From CAYXDR01 sp046498185 (GTDB lineage Bacteria; Desulfobacterota; DSM-4660; Desulfatiglandales; Desulfatiglandaceae): a stretch of DNA of 13,657 nucleotides. Below the pieces are notes generated by a model that saw only the letters and a program-made list of their open reading frames with translations, did no database searches and was not told where the DNA came from. The stretch spans positions 1 to 13,657 of the forward strand of contig JAWOBE010000063.1 in the NCBI GenBank assembly GCA_046498185.1, written 5' to 3'. The position numbers and the translations under genes are program-made. Below, piece by piece: positions 7,413-13,657 of the stretch; the first letter of the stretch is position 1, and every line of letters begins with the position of its first letter.

Positions 7413-9268
7413 TGGATTTCGGTTTCGGTGCTCAGATCGAAGGCGCGGGTGCACGGTTCAGGTTATGGGCGCCGGCCGCGGAAAGCGTCGATGTAATAAT
7501 CGAGGATACTGGCAGGCCGAAAATATTCTCGATGGACAGGGATGCACGGGGTTGGTTTGAAACGTTTATTGAAGGGGCCTGCGCAGGTTCGCTTTACCGC
7601 TACAGGATAGATGGGAAAACTGCGGTTCCGGACCCTGCGTCACGTTTTCAGCCCGGGGATGTCGGCGGGCCCAGCCAGGTCGTTGACCCCGACGCTTACC
7701 GGTGGCGCAAAGATACCTGGAATGTCAACCCCTGGCATGAAACCGTGCTCTATGAATTGCACGTGGGAACGTTCACTGCTGAAGGCACTTACAGTGGGGT
7801 GCTTTCCAGGCTGGATCATTTGGCGGAGCTGGGGGTCACCGCCCTCGAGTTGATGCCCCTTTCCGATTTTTCCGGAAGGCGCAACTGGGGATATGACGGT
7901 GTGCTTCCCTTTGCCCCGGATTCTGTCTACGGCCGACCGGAGGATCTGAAAAAATTGATCGACGCGGCTCACGAGCTGGGCCTCGCGGTTTTTCTCGATG
8001 TGGTCTACAACCACTTCGGTCCGGAGGGAAATTTCCTGAATCTATATGCTCCGGATTTCTTCACCGATCGATACCAGACGCCATGGGGGGCGGCGATCGA
8101 TTTTTCCGTACCAGAGGTGCGGGAATTTTTTATTGCCAACGCGCTGTACTGGCTTACCGAATACCGCTTTGACGGTTTGAGGCTGGATGCAGTCCATGCG
8201 ATCAGGGATGAGACCGGGCGTCACATCCTGGAAGAGCTTGCAGAGAGGGTGCGCGCGGGGCTTCCCGACAATAGGCGCGTCCACCTCGTGCTTGAAAACG
8301 ACGGTAATCAGGCGGGACTTATCGCCAGGGATTCAATCGGCCGAAGCATTTATTTCGACGCCCAGTGGAATGACGATATGCATCATTGCTTCCACGTGCT
8401 TGCCACGGGGGAGAAGTTCGGCTACTACCGCGATTATCAAGACTCGCCGAAGAAGCTGCTGGGCCGTTGCCTGGCTGAAGGATTCGCTTACCAGGGGGAG
8501 CCTTCCGAGCATCGTGGAGGCGGGAGGAGGGGGGAGGTGAGCAGACACCTGCCGCCGGAGGCCTTTGTCTCATTCCTCCAGAACCACGACCAGGTGGGGA
8601 ACCGCGCGTTCGGGGAACGGCTGAGCGTACTGGCGTCAAGGCGTGTTCGGGAGGTAGTAGCCGCAATACTGCTGCTTTCTCCACAGGTGCCTTTGTTGTT
8701 CATGGGTGAGGAATGGGGCACGAAGCGGCCGTTCATGTTTTTCTGCGATTTTCATGGAGATCTGGCTGCGGCCGTGTGTGAGGGCCGGCGGAAGGAATTC
8801 GCGGCGTTTCCGCAATTCAGTGACCCGGCATCCACCGCGCGCATACCGGACCCGAACGAGCCCGCAACGGCTGAGGATTCGGTTCTTGATTGGGAAGAGC
8901 CGGACAAACCGGAATATGCCGGCTGGCTCGCCTTTTACCGCCGTCTGCTGGCATTGAGAAAAGAACGAATCATCCCGCTGATCCCGAATATAATTCCCGC
9001 CAAGGCTTCCATGCGGTTGGTGGATGATGAGTGCCTGGTTGTAAACCGGCCCCTTTCAGGTGGCCGAAACCTGGTGGTCGCGGCCTTTCCAGGCACCGGG
9101 AAACAGAGGATTCGGCTTGATATGAAAGATCTCGACAGGCCGGGGAAAATTGAATCCATCTATCTTTCAGAGGGCGCTCGGCAGATAGAAAAGGGCGCCA
9201 TCGAGCTCGAACCCTGGTCCTTGTCTGTTTTTCTTGCCGGGGGAGGTCATGGAGACCCGCTTTTATAA
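7412..9268 (+). CDS. treZ: Malto-oligosyltrehalose trehalohydrolase
   Basis: It cuts trehalose off the end of the maltooligosyl-trehalose made by TreY. An N-terminal CBM48-like domain (about 1-95, FRLWAPAAESV) is followed by the GH13 barrel and a C-terminal beta domain. DVVYNH is at 196-201. The catalytic trio is Asp259 (GLRLD), Glu295 (HLVLEND, typical of TreZ) and Asp393 (LQNHDQVGNRA, also TreZ-typical). RNWGYDGVLPFAP and YGRPEDLKKLIDAAH mark the same branch of GH13 (with GlgB). It is 618 residues, normal for the family. ATG at 7412 overlaps the glgX stop as TGATG; an in-frame GTG at 7409 (GTGA overlap) is equally possible. Either way the junction suggests translational coupling with glgX. 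Confidence 0.96.
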   Translation: MDFGFGAQIEGAGARFRLWAPAAESVDVIIEDTGRPKIFSMDRDARGWFETFIEGACAGSLYRYRIDGKTAVPDPASRFQPGDVGGPSQVVDPDAYRWRKDTWNVNPWHETVLYELHVGTFTAEGTYSGVLSRLDHLAELGVTALELMPLSDFSGRRNWGYDGVLPFAPDSVYGRPEDLKKLIDAAHELGLAVFLDVVYNHFGPEGNFLNLYAPDFFTDRYQTPWGAAIDFSVPEVREFFIANALYWLTEYRFDGLRLDAVHAIRDETGRHILEELAERVRAGLPDNRRVHLVLENDGNQAGLIARDSIGRSIYFDAQWNDDMHHCFHVLATGEKFGYYRDYQDSPKKLLGRCLAEGFAYQGEPSEHRGGGRRGEVSRHLPPEAFVSFLQNHDQVGNRAFGERLSVLASRRVREVVAAILLLSPQVPLLFMGEEWGTKRPFMFFCDFHGDLAAAVCEGRRKEFAAFPQFSDPASTARIPDPNEPATAEDSVLDWEEPDKPEYAGWLAFYRRLLALRKERIIPLIPNIIPAKASMRLVDDECLVVNRPLSGGRNLVVAAFPGTGKQRIRLDMKDLDRPGKIESIYLSEGARQIEKGAIELEPWSLSVFLAGGGHGDPLL

Positions 9269-12143
9269 ACCCACCGCTTTTTACCGGATGCAGTTCCATG
9301 CCGGGTTTACGTTTGCAGATGCGCAGAAAACTGTGCCATATCTTCGGGAACTTGGAATCAGTCACGTCTATACATCTCCCATTCTTGCAGCCAGGCCCGG
9401 CTCAACCCATGGCTACGACATCATTGATCACGGAAAACTAAACCCGGAGCTGGGTGGTAGAGATGGGTTCAACGTTTTGAGCTCAGCTCTTTCGGATGCA
9501 GGCATCGGCCTGGTTATGGATATCGTGCCCAACCATATGGGGATCGGGTTTGCTGACAATGTCTGGTGGCTCGATGTCCTGGAATGGGGCAGGTGTGCCG
9601 AACACGCGCACTACTTCGACATCGACTGGTTCCCTGAGACCAGCGGGCTCCGCAACAAGGTGCTCCTTCCGGTGTTGGGAGATCTTTATGGAAGGGTGCT
9701 CGAAAACGGCGAATTCCGCCTTTCCTTCAATTCGGAAGCCGGAGCTTTCAATATTTTTTATTACGAGCACCGCTTCCCGGTCTGCCCGGCGACCTATGGT
9801 CGGATCCTTTCGACGTGCCTGGCTGCAGCAAAACCTTCGCTGAAAAGCATTGAAGAATTACAGGCGCTTATGGCGGAAGCCGAAAAATTGCGCAGGCGCC
9901 CAGCCTCCGCCCGGGGGAGGAACCTTCATCGAATCCGGGGAAACAGCCTGAAAAACAGGCTTGCAGGGCTTTGTTCCAGGCTGCCGGAATTTCGCACCGC
10001 GCTTGAAAAAGCGGAAGAGCTTTTTTCGAAGAGTTCAGCGGACGGGCAGGGGCTTGTTCGGCTGCACAAACTGCTCGAGGCCCAGAACTACCGTCCGGCG
10101 TTTTGGCGCGTGGCGGGCCATGAGATTAATTACCGCCGGTTTTTCCAGATAAACGATCTTGCCGGGTTGAGAGTGGAGGATGCCGATGTTTTTGAGGCCT
10201 CACACGGCCTGATCCGGGAGCTTATAGCCGGCGGACAGGTTCACGGACTGAGGGTCGATCACATAGACGGCCTTTACGATCCGGTGCAATACCTGAAACG
10301 GCTTCAAAAAATGATCGCACCCTTCGCAGATCGACTGGGTTTCGAGAAAGGGCGCTTTCCGGTGTATGTCGAAAAGATCCTTGAAGAGCATGAAACCTTG
10401 AGGGCCGATTGGCCGGTATACGGCACCACCGGATACGATGCGTTGAATGAGATAGGTTCTGTCCTGCTCGATGCCGCAGGAGTTCCAATATTGAACCTTT
10501 TGTTTGAAGAGCGGGTGGGAACGGGCGCCTCGGATGTAGAGGCCGGGGTCGTGACCGCGAAAAAAGCGATCATGGATCGGGAGTTGGCTGCCGAGCTGGA
10601 AGTGCTCGCGAACGAAACGGTGCGCCTGCTTAAAAAGGATCTTGTAACCAGGGATTTTACCCGGTCGGAAATCAGGCAGGCGCTCCGGGAAATCGCTTCC
10701 CATTTCCCGGTTTATCGAACCTATGTGGGAACCACGGGCCCTTCTTCGGAGGACGAGAGGGACCTGGACTGGGCTGTCGGGATTGCCCACAAGGCCAGGG
10801 CTGTAAGTCATTCGTATCTTTTCGATGTGCTCGAAGACCTGCTCAAGGGCCGATTGTCCCGCGGGTCATCCGGCAGGCCTTCCGCTGAATGCCTTCGGTT
10901 GGCCCGAAAATTTCAGCAGTTTACCGGCCCGGTTATGGCAAAAGGCGTAGAAGACACTGCTTTTTATCGAATCGTTCCACTGGTGTCGATGAACGAGGTG
11001 GGGGGAGGGCCCGGGAGGAAGACCGGGGGCCCAACCGATTTTCACCAGCGGATCTCCCGCAGAAAAGATTCCCATCCGCTTGCGATGATAACCACCGCCA
11101 CCCACGACACAAAACGCAGCGAAGATGTGCGTGCGCGGATTTCGGTGTTGTCTGAATTGCCGGAACAATGGGCCGAACACGTGGATCGCTGGCAGGTTTT
11201 GAACCGCCGTGCAAGGCTTGATGTGAAAGGTTCGGCATGCCCTTCGAGCCGGGATGAATATTTGTTTTATCAAACGCTTCTGGGCGTTTGGCCGCATTTT
11301 GCGGGTGAAACCGACGATGGGCCATCCGGGGCGCTTACTGAGATGCGCCAAAGGGTCGAGGCCTATATGGTAAAAGCTTCGCGGGAGGCGAAAATTCACA
11401 CCTCGTGGCTCAATCCGGACGAAGAATATGAAGCCGGCCTCCGGGATTTCGTCTCTCAGGTGATTGAAGGGCAGGCCGCGGCACCGTTTTTGAGGGATTT
11501 TGATTCGTTCGTCCGAAAAATTGAAATCCCGGGTGCATGCAATGCGTTGAGCCAGCTGGTTCTCAGATTGACCGTTCCGGGAGTTCCGGATACCTACCAG
11601 GGAACGGAGTTCTGGGACGACTCCCTTGTCGATCCGGACAACCGGCGTGAAGTCGATTACGACAGACGCATGAAAGGGATCGAGACCCTGAAGTTTTCAG
11701 TCGACAGGGACGGGGAGGAACGCCTTGTGCGGGAGCTTTGTGAAACCTGGTGGGACGGCCGGATCAAACAATATATCCTGTGGCGGCTTTTGCACCTGCG
11801 CAGGGAAAATCCGGATTTGTTCCTCGGTGGCGATTACCGGCCGCTTGAGCCAGCCGGTGAGATGGAAGGTCATGTGCTCGGTTTTATCCGCAGTTATGGT
11901 GAAAAGTTTTTAGTCGTCGCCGTAACCCGACTGACATCCTCGCTCGATCCCGAGTTCCCCCCAAAGCCATCTGCATGGAAAGATACAGCAGTTTCAGCTG
12001 GAAGCGACGTACCGGATACCTGGAAGGATGTTTTGACCGGAAAAGTTTCAACCGGTCCCGTGTTTCCTTGTAAGGATTTGTTTTCTTCGCTTCCGGTGGC
12101 GGTGCTTATCGGAAAAAACCGGCGGGGTGATAACAGATATTGA
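9249..12143 (+). CDS. treY: Malto-oligosyltrehalose synthase
   Basis: It isomerises the reducing-end alpha-1,4 bond of a linear maltooligosaccharide to alpha,alpha-1,1, giving maltooligosyl-trehalose. The N-terminus TAFYRMQFHAGFTFADA, THGYDIIDH and DIVPNHMGI are classic. The catalytic candidates are Asp337 (GLRVDHIDGL), Glu375 (VYVEKIL) and Asp620 (ATHDTKRSED). WPVYGTTGYD, DTAFYR, MNEVGG and VPDTYQGTEFWD complete the family pattern. At 964 residues it is about 200 longer than the ~720-775 of archaeal and actinobacterial enzymes; much of the excess seems to be helical, charged sequence around 190-270 and the C-terminal part. I chose ATG at 9249, right after GGGGGAGG, giving a 20-bp overlap with treZ. 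The TTG at 9234 would add MPGEV only. Last gene of the operon; tRNA-Leu follows 45 bp on. Confidence 0.96.
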   Translation: METRFYKPTAFYRMQFHAGFTFADAQKTVPYLRELGISHVYTSPILAARPGSTHGYDIIDHGKLNPELGGRDGFNVLSSALSDAGIGLVMDIVPNHMGIGFADNVWWLDVLEWGRCAEHAHYFDIDWFPETSGLRNKVLLPVLGDLYGRVLENGEFRLSFNSEAGAFNIFYYEHRFPVCPATYGRILSTCLAAAKPSLKSIEELQALMAEAEKLRRRPASARGRNLHRIRGNSLKNRLAGLCSRLPEFRTALEKAEELFSKSSADGQGLVRLHKLLEAQNYRPAFWRVAGHEINYRRFFQINDLAGLRVEDADVFEASHGLIRELIAGGQVHGLRVDHIDGLYDPVQYLKRLQKMIAPFADRLGFEKGRFPVYVEKILEEHETLRADWPVYGTTGYDALNEIGSVLLDAAGVPILNLLFEERVGTGASDVEAGVVTAKKAIMDRELAAELEVLANETVRLLKKDLVTRDFTRSEIRQALREIASHFPVYRTYVGTTGPSSEDERDLDWAVGIAHKARAVSHSYLFDVLEDLLKGRLSRGSSGRPSAECLRLARKFQQFTGPVMAKGVEDTAFYRIVPLVSMNEVGGGPGRKTGGPTDFHQRISRRKDSHPLAMITTATHDTKRSEDVRARISVLSELPEQWAEHVDRWQVLNRRARLDVKGSACPSSRDEYLFYQTLLGVWPHFAGETDDGPSGALTEMRQRVEAYMVKASREAKIHTSWLNPDEEYEAGLRDFVSQVIEGQAAAPFLRDFDSFVRKIEIPGACNALSQLVLRLTVPGVPDTYQGTEFWDDSLVDPDNRREVDYDRRMKGIETLKFSVDRDGEERLVRELCETWWDGRIKQYILWRLLHLRRENPDLFLGGDYRPLEPAGEMEGHVLGFIRSYGEKFLVVAVTRLTSSLDPEFPPKPSAWKDTAVSAGSDVPDTWKDVLTGKVSTGPVFPCKDLFSSLPVAVLIGKNRRGDNRY

Positions 12144-12188
12144 CTCTCAGGTTGCTAGTCTGCTATTGATATTCAACAATGAACGGCT

Positions 12189-12276
12189 GCCCGGGTGGCG
12201 GAATTGGTAGACGCAAGGGACTTAAAATCCCTCGGTACTGAGTACTGTACGAGTTCGATTCTCGTCCCGGGCACCA
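12189..12276 (+). tRNA. tRNA-Leu(UAA)
   Basis: The cloverleaf is complete. Acceptor stem GCCCGGG (12189-12195) pairs with CCCGGGC (12266-12272), followed by discriminator A and an encoded CCA. The D-arm reads GGCGGAATTGGTAGACGC. The anticodon stem AGGGA/TCCCT encloses loop CTTAAAA with anticodon TAA (12223-12225). There is a long class-II variable arm and a T-arm ACGAG/CTCGT with TTCGATT. The long variable arm and anticodon identify leucine, reading UUA/UUG. It follows treY by 45 bp and is followed directly by an intrinsic terminator. Confidence 0.97.
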
Positions 12277-12284
12277 AGAAAATC

Positions 12285-12321
12285 AAGGACTTACAGCACC
12301 TCAACTGTAAGTCCTTTTTTT
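12285..12321 (+). terminator. Intrinsic terminator after tRNA-Leu
   Basis: AAGGACTTACAG (12285-12296) pairs perfectly over 12 bp with CTGTAAGTCCTT (12305-12316) around an eight-base loop, followed by seven T. It lies eight bases after the tRNA CCA, so it ends the tRNA transcript and perhaps read-through from the tre operon. Confidence 0.9.
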
Positions 12322-12335
12322 GTGGCAAAATCAAA

Positions 12336-12353
12336 AGTAAGCACATAGTAAGC
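12336..12353. repeat. Short direct repeat AGTAAGC, 11-bp period, beside the tRNA
   Basis: AGTAAGC occurs at 12336-12342 and again at 12347-12353, one helical turn apart, about 60 bp past the tRNA-Leu CCA. Repeats on the same helical face are typical of recombinase or regulator binding sites, but two 7-mers can also be chance. Confidence 0.35.
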
Positions 12354-12580
12354 AAAAAATATTTTTCGTGAATCTCCGATTCCATGAAAAGGGGGCCGGC
12401 GAAAGGATTTTTCTTTGCTGGGCGCCTGAGCCATGATGTGTAGACGGCCACTAAAAGCATCCAAAGTATTCAAAACTCTTGCAGCCTTAAAAAATTGTCC
12501 CTCCGATGTCGATTAGTCTCTCAAAGTTAAAGTCAATGCCCTTTTGCCGTTTGACTTGAGTCCGGCACTTATTCACAGTA

Positions 12581-12624
12581 ATGTCTACCCTCTGTGCCAA
12601 TGTAAATGAGACATCTACCCCTTG
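12581..12624. repeat. Imperfect tandem repeat with 30-nt period
   Basis: ATGTCTACCCTCTG (12581-12594) and ACATCTACCCCTTG (12611-12624) agree at 10 of 14 positions. They flank a TGCCAATGTAAATGAGAC stretch. The arrangement is reminiscent of the repeated end sequences of some insertion sequences (IS21 or IS481 type), but there is no transposase here and I cannot assign it. Confidence 0.35.
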
Positions 12625-12693
12625 ATAAATTAGTGTAGGGCGGGTAGGAGATAAAGGATGTTACCATCTAAAGACACCGATAGAAGACAGGAA

Positions 12694-12746
12694 GAGTTCG
12701 GGGTAACACCACTCGCCCTACGGGCTCCTTCCGTTACCCCGAACTC
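12694..12746. repeat. Perfect 14-bp inverted repeat with 25-nt spacer
   Basis: GAGTTCGGGGTAAC (12694-12707) is the exact reverse complement of GTTACCCCGAACTC (12733-12746). Within the spacer, GCCC (12715-12718) and GGGC (12722-12725) can form a small inner hairpin. CGCCCTAC (12714-12721) is also the reverse complement of GTAGGGCG at 12635-12642. No T run follows, so it is not an ordinary terminator. It may be a small non-autonomous element or a dispersed palindromic repeat, lying between the tRNA and the IS1380 remnant. Confidence 0.7.
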
Positions 12747-12787
12747 CCTAAAATCGCGATTGGCAGGGTATTTGGAGCATATAGGCA

Positions 12788-12816
12788 TTGAAAAACCTCG
12801 TTGATTCAGGTATATA
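12788..12816 (+). promoter_or_regulatory. Putative promoter of the IS1380 remnant
   Basis: TTGAAA (12788-12793) and TATATA (12811-12816) are 17 bp apart. The -35 matches consensus at five of six positions and the -10 at four. Start of transcription would fall near 12823, about 40 bases ahead of the transposase ATG and past the first arm of the inverted repeat that covers the ribosome binding site. Confidence 0.4.
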
Positions 12817-12855
12817 TGTGAAGTGATCAAACGACACAAACCGAACCAACGAGGT
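12795..12855 (+). repeat. Inverted repeat that can mask the transposase ribosome binding site
   Basis: ACCTCGTTG (12795-12803) is the reverse complement of CAACGAGGT (12847-12855). The second arm contains most of the ribosome binding site GAGGTG (12851-12856), which is seven bases from the ATG at 12864. An RNA containing both arms would hide the site. The first arm, starting CCTCGTTGATTC, could also be the left terminal repeat of the element. Confidence 0.5.
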
Positions 12856-12863
12856 GAAAATAA

Positions 12864-12965
12864 ATGATACGCCAAACGATACTTCCTTTCAAGCTTGAAA
12901 CGACCAAGGACCTTATCACGGCGCATGCTGGCCTGGCTCTTTTCGGTGAATTTGCACAAACGTAA
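12864..12965 (+). pseudogene. N-terminal fragment of an IS1380-family transposase
   Basis: ATG at 12864 with GAGGTG seven bases upstream opens a 33-residue frame ending at TAA 12963-12965. The sequence runs MIRQTILPFKLETTK, then DLITAHAGLALFGEFA. The GGLALFGEF-like block with upstream FKLE-T is the typical start of IS1380-group DDE transposases, in which the protein continues for about 400 residues. Here it breaks off after GEFA into QT and a stop, so the catalytic part is lost. The intact start, ribosome binding site and likely promoter show that the left end of an insertion sequence remains. The family call rests on recognition of the N-terminal pattern. Confidence 0.65.
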
Positions 12966-13075
12966 AAAAGCAGGACAGGAAGGATGAAGCAGATGGGACC
13001 CTGAGGGAGAAGTATGCCCTGATCCGGCTATATATCCCAGATACGCCGAGATATGTGGCGCTGGAGACATGGTAG
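12950..13075 (+). pseudogene. Unrecognised coding tail in another frame after the transposase break
   Basis: Right after the transposase fragment breaks off, a different frame is open from about 12950 to TAG at 13073-13075. It encodes KKQDRKDEADGT followed by LREKYALIRLYIPDTPRYV and ALETW. It has no ATG, but its amino-acid make-up (charged stretch, then an amphipathic end) looks like a real protein C-terminus. A terminator-like hairpin starts 20 bp past the stop. I do not recognise the family. It may be the 3' remnant of a gene disrupted by the insertion or deletion that also truncated the transposase. It could also be chance. Confidence 0.25.
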
Positions 13076-13094
13076 ACTCGTTCCAAGGGCTCAG

Positions 13095-13118
13095 TGGCTG
13101 CCAGCAGCCGTTTTTTTT
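13095..13118 (+). terminator. Intrinsic terminator-like hairpin
   Basis: TGGCTG (13095-13100) pairs with CAGCCG (13105-13110, one G-T pair) around loop CCAG, followed by eight T (13111-13118). The stem is short but GC-rich and the T run is strong. It would stop plus-strand transcription from the IS remnant before the BCCT promoter. Confidence 0.5.
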
Positions 13119-13173
13119 AGTCCTGAGACCCCCAACCACCAGATCGGCCGAATACTATCGCGGATCTTGGGTC

Positions 13174-13201
13174 TTGACATCCATGTTGCCACCCATATAC
13201 T
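13174..13201 (+). promoter_or_regulatory. Near-consensus sigma70 promoter upstream of the BCCT gene
   Basis: A perfect TTGACA (13174-13179) and TATACT (13196-13201, five of six) are 16 bp apart. Transcription would start near 13208, leaving about 90 bases of AT-rich leader before the transporter ATG at 13300. This is the best promoter match in the window and lies between a terminator-like hairpin and the BCCT gene. Confidence 0.6.
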
Positions 13202-13299
13202 CTCTCCCCAAAAAAGCGAGTTCTTATCCCAATCCCATTCAATTCAATCATTATTATATTTTTAATCACCTGAAACAAGAGCCTGTTACGGAGCCGCAA

Positions 13300-13657
13300 A
13301 TGGCCGAAGCTGAAAACACAACCGATCCGGCGTCCGGAATACGCCGCTTCTTTGACGTTCACCCCCCGGTATTCTGGCCCACGGTGATTTTGCTCGTTGT
13401 TTTCATCTCCATTACCCTTGGGGTGGGCAAACCCATGGAGCGGATCTTTTCCGCCATCCAGACAAATGTGTCCGATTATTTCGGGTGGTTTCTGATCCTT
13501 TCGGTGAACTGCTATCTTTTGATCATGCTCTATATCGCCCTGGGCAAATACGGCAGCATCCGCCTGGGCGGCAAAAACGCGGTGCCGGAGTTTTCCCGCA
13601 CCGCCTGGTTTGCCATGCTGTTTTCCGCGGGCATGGGCATCGGCATTTTGTTCTGGA
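13300..13657 (+). CDS. BCCT-family (betaine/carnitine/choline) transporter, 5' part
   Basis: The first 119 residues of a secondary transporter cut by the window end. A short hydrophilic N-terminus (MAEAENTTDPASG) leads to TM1 (about 24-43), TM2 (about 60-81) and the start of TM3. TM3 carries FSAGMGIGILFW (108-119), the glycine-rich GMGIG signature of BCCT carriers that helps form the substrate/Na+ path. GKYGSIRLGG in the loop before TM3 is also typical of the family. CGGAG lies six bases upstream of the ATG. Members take up glycine betaine, choline, carnitine or related compounds, often for osmoprotection; the exact substrate cannot be read from this part. The adjacent trehalose operon supports an osmolyte role, as inference. 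Confidence 0.92.
   Translation, partial: MAEAENTTDPASGIRRFFDVHPPVFWPTVILLVVFISITLGVGKPMERIFSAIQTNVSDYFGWFLILSVNCYLLIMLYIALGKYGSIRLGGKNAVPEFSRTAWFAMLFSAGMGIGILFW

Larger units (their letters stand above)
12322..12693. other. Intergenic stretch without an intact gene, downstream of tRNA-Leu
   Basis: No convincing intact gene on either strand. It contains a close direct repeat AGTAAGC (12336-12342 and 12347-12353) and an imperfect 30-nt tandem repeat (12581-12624). On the minus strand a reading frame covers about 12291-12515 (ending KKGLTVEVL) with the integrase-tail-like stretch KAARVLNTLDAF, which I cannot identify. Base composition is more AT-rich than the flanking genes. The position next to a tRNA 3' end and the short repeats would fit an old integration site, but no integrase gene is visible. 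Confidence 0.5.

Noticed and set aside
10200..10811. 203-residue ORF antisense to treY
   Set aside because: It lies wholly within a conserved catalytic region of treY and is a codon-bias shadow in GC-rich sequence.
12173..12460. Minus-strand ORF ending in a GTRIELVQ / SLASTNSATRA-type sequence
   Set aside because: It is the antisense translation of tRNA-Leu plus its terminator, a well-known source of false hypothetical proteins.
12630..13139. 169-residue minus-strand ORF
   Set aside because: It runs through the 14-bp inverted repeat, antisense to the transposase start and across the T run of a terminator. Composition is not protein-like and there is no recognisable domain.

Overview
The window looks like a chromosomal segment of a Gram-negative bacterium with fairly high GC, most likely a marine or anoxic-sediment Desulfobacterota (deltaproteobacterium). 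That placement is an inference from gene style: a single-chain Fe-S serine dehydratase, a very long TreY, G/C-rich wobble positions and short tandem repeats between genes. No marker gene fixes the taxon.

Left part (1-5110). The end of a cation/proton antiporter-like gene runs in from the left edge (+ strand) and seems to stop early in repetitive sequence. Five minus-strand genes follow. In transcription order they are an EamA-type drug/metabolite exporter, an iron-sulfur L-serine dehydratase, the dTDP-rhamnose genes rfbD and rfbB, and a universal stress protein. The gaps are short (about 30-85 bp), so some may be co-transcribed, but only rfbD-rfbB is functionally coherent. rfbA and rfbC are not in the window.

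Middle (5158-12143). A divergent plus-strand operon, glgX-treZ-treY, has overlapping gene junctions. GlgX (TreX-type) debranches glycogen or maltodextrin, TreY turns the reducing end of the linear chains into a trehalosyl unit, and TreZ releases trehalose. All catalytic acids are visible in all three proteins. This is a complete pathway from storage glucan to the compatible solute trehalose.

Right part (12144-13657). A complete tRNA-Leu(UAA) gene is followed by a strong intrinsic terminator. About 1 kb without an intact gene comes next. It holds short direct repeats, a 14-bp perfect inverted repeat, the fossil start of an IS1380-family transposase whose ribosome binding site sits in an inverted repeat, an unrecognised coding tail and a second terminator-like hairpin. 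A near-consensus sigma70 promoter then leads into a BCCT-family (betaine/carnitine/choline) transporter cut by the window end. Trehalose synthesis and probable betaine uptake within about 1.2 kb of each other suggest an osmoadaptation neighbourhood.

I see no clearly new biological system. The points most worth a second look are the tRNA-adjacent repeat region with its IS remnant, the hidden hairpin over the IS ribosome binding site, and the 14-bp inverted repeat that may be a dispersed element.
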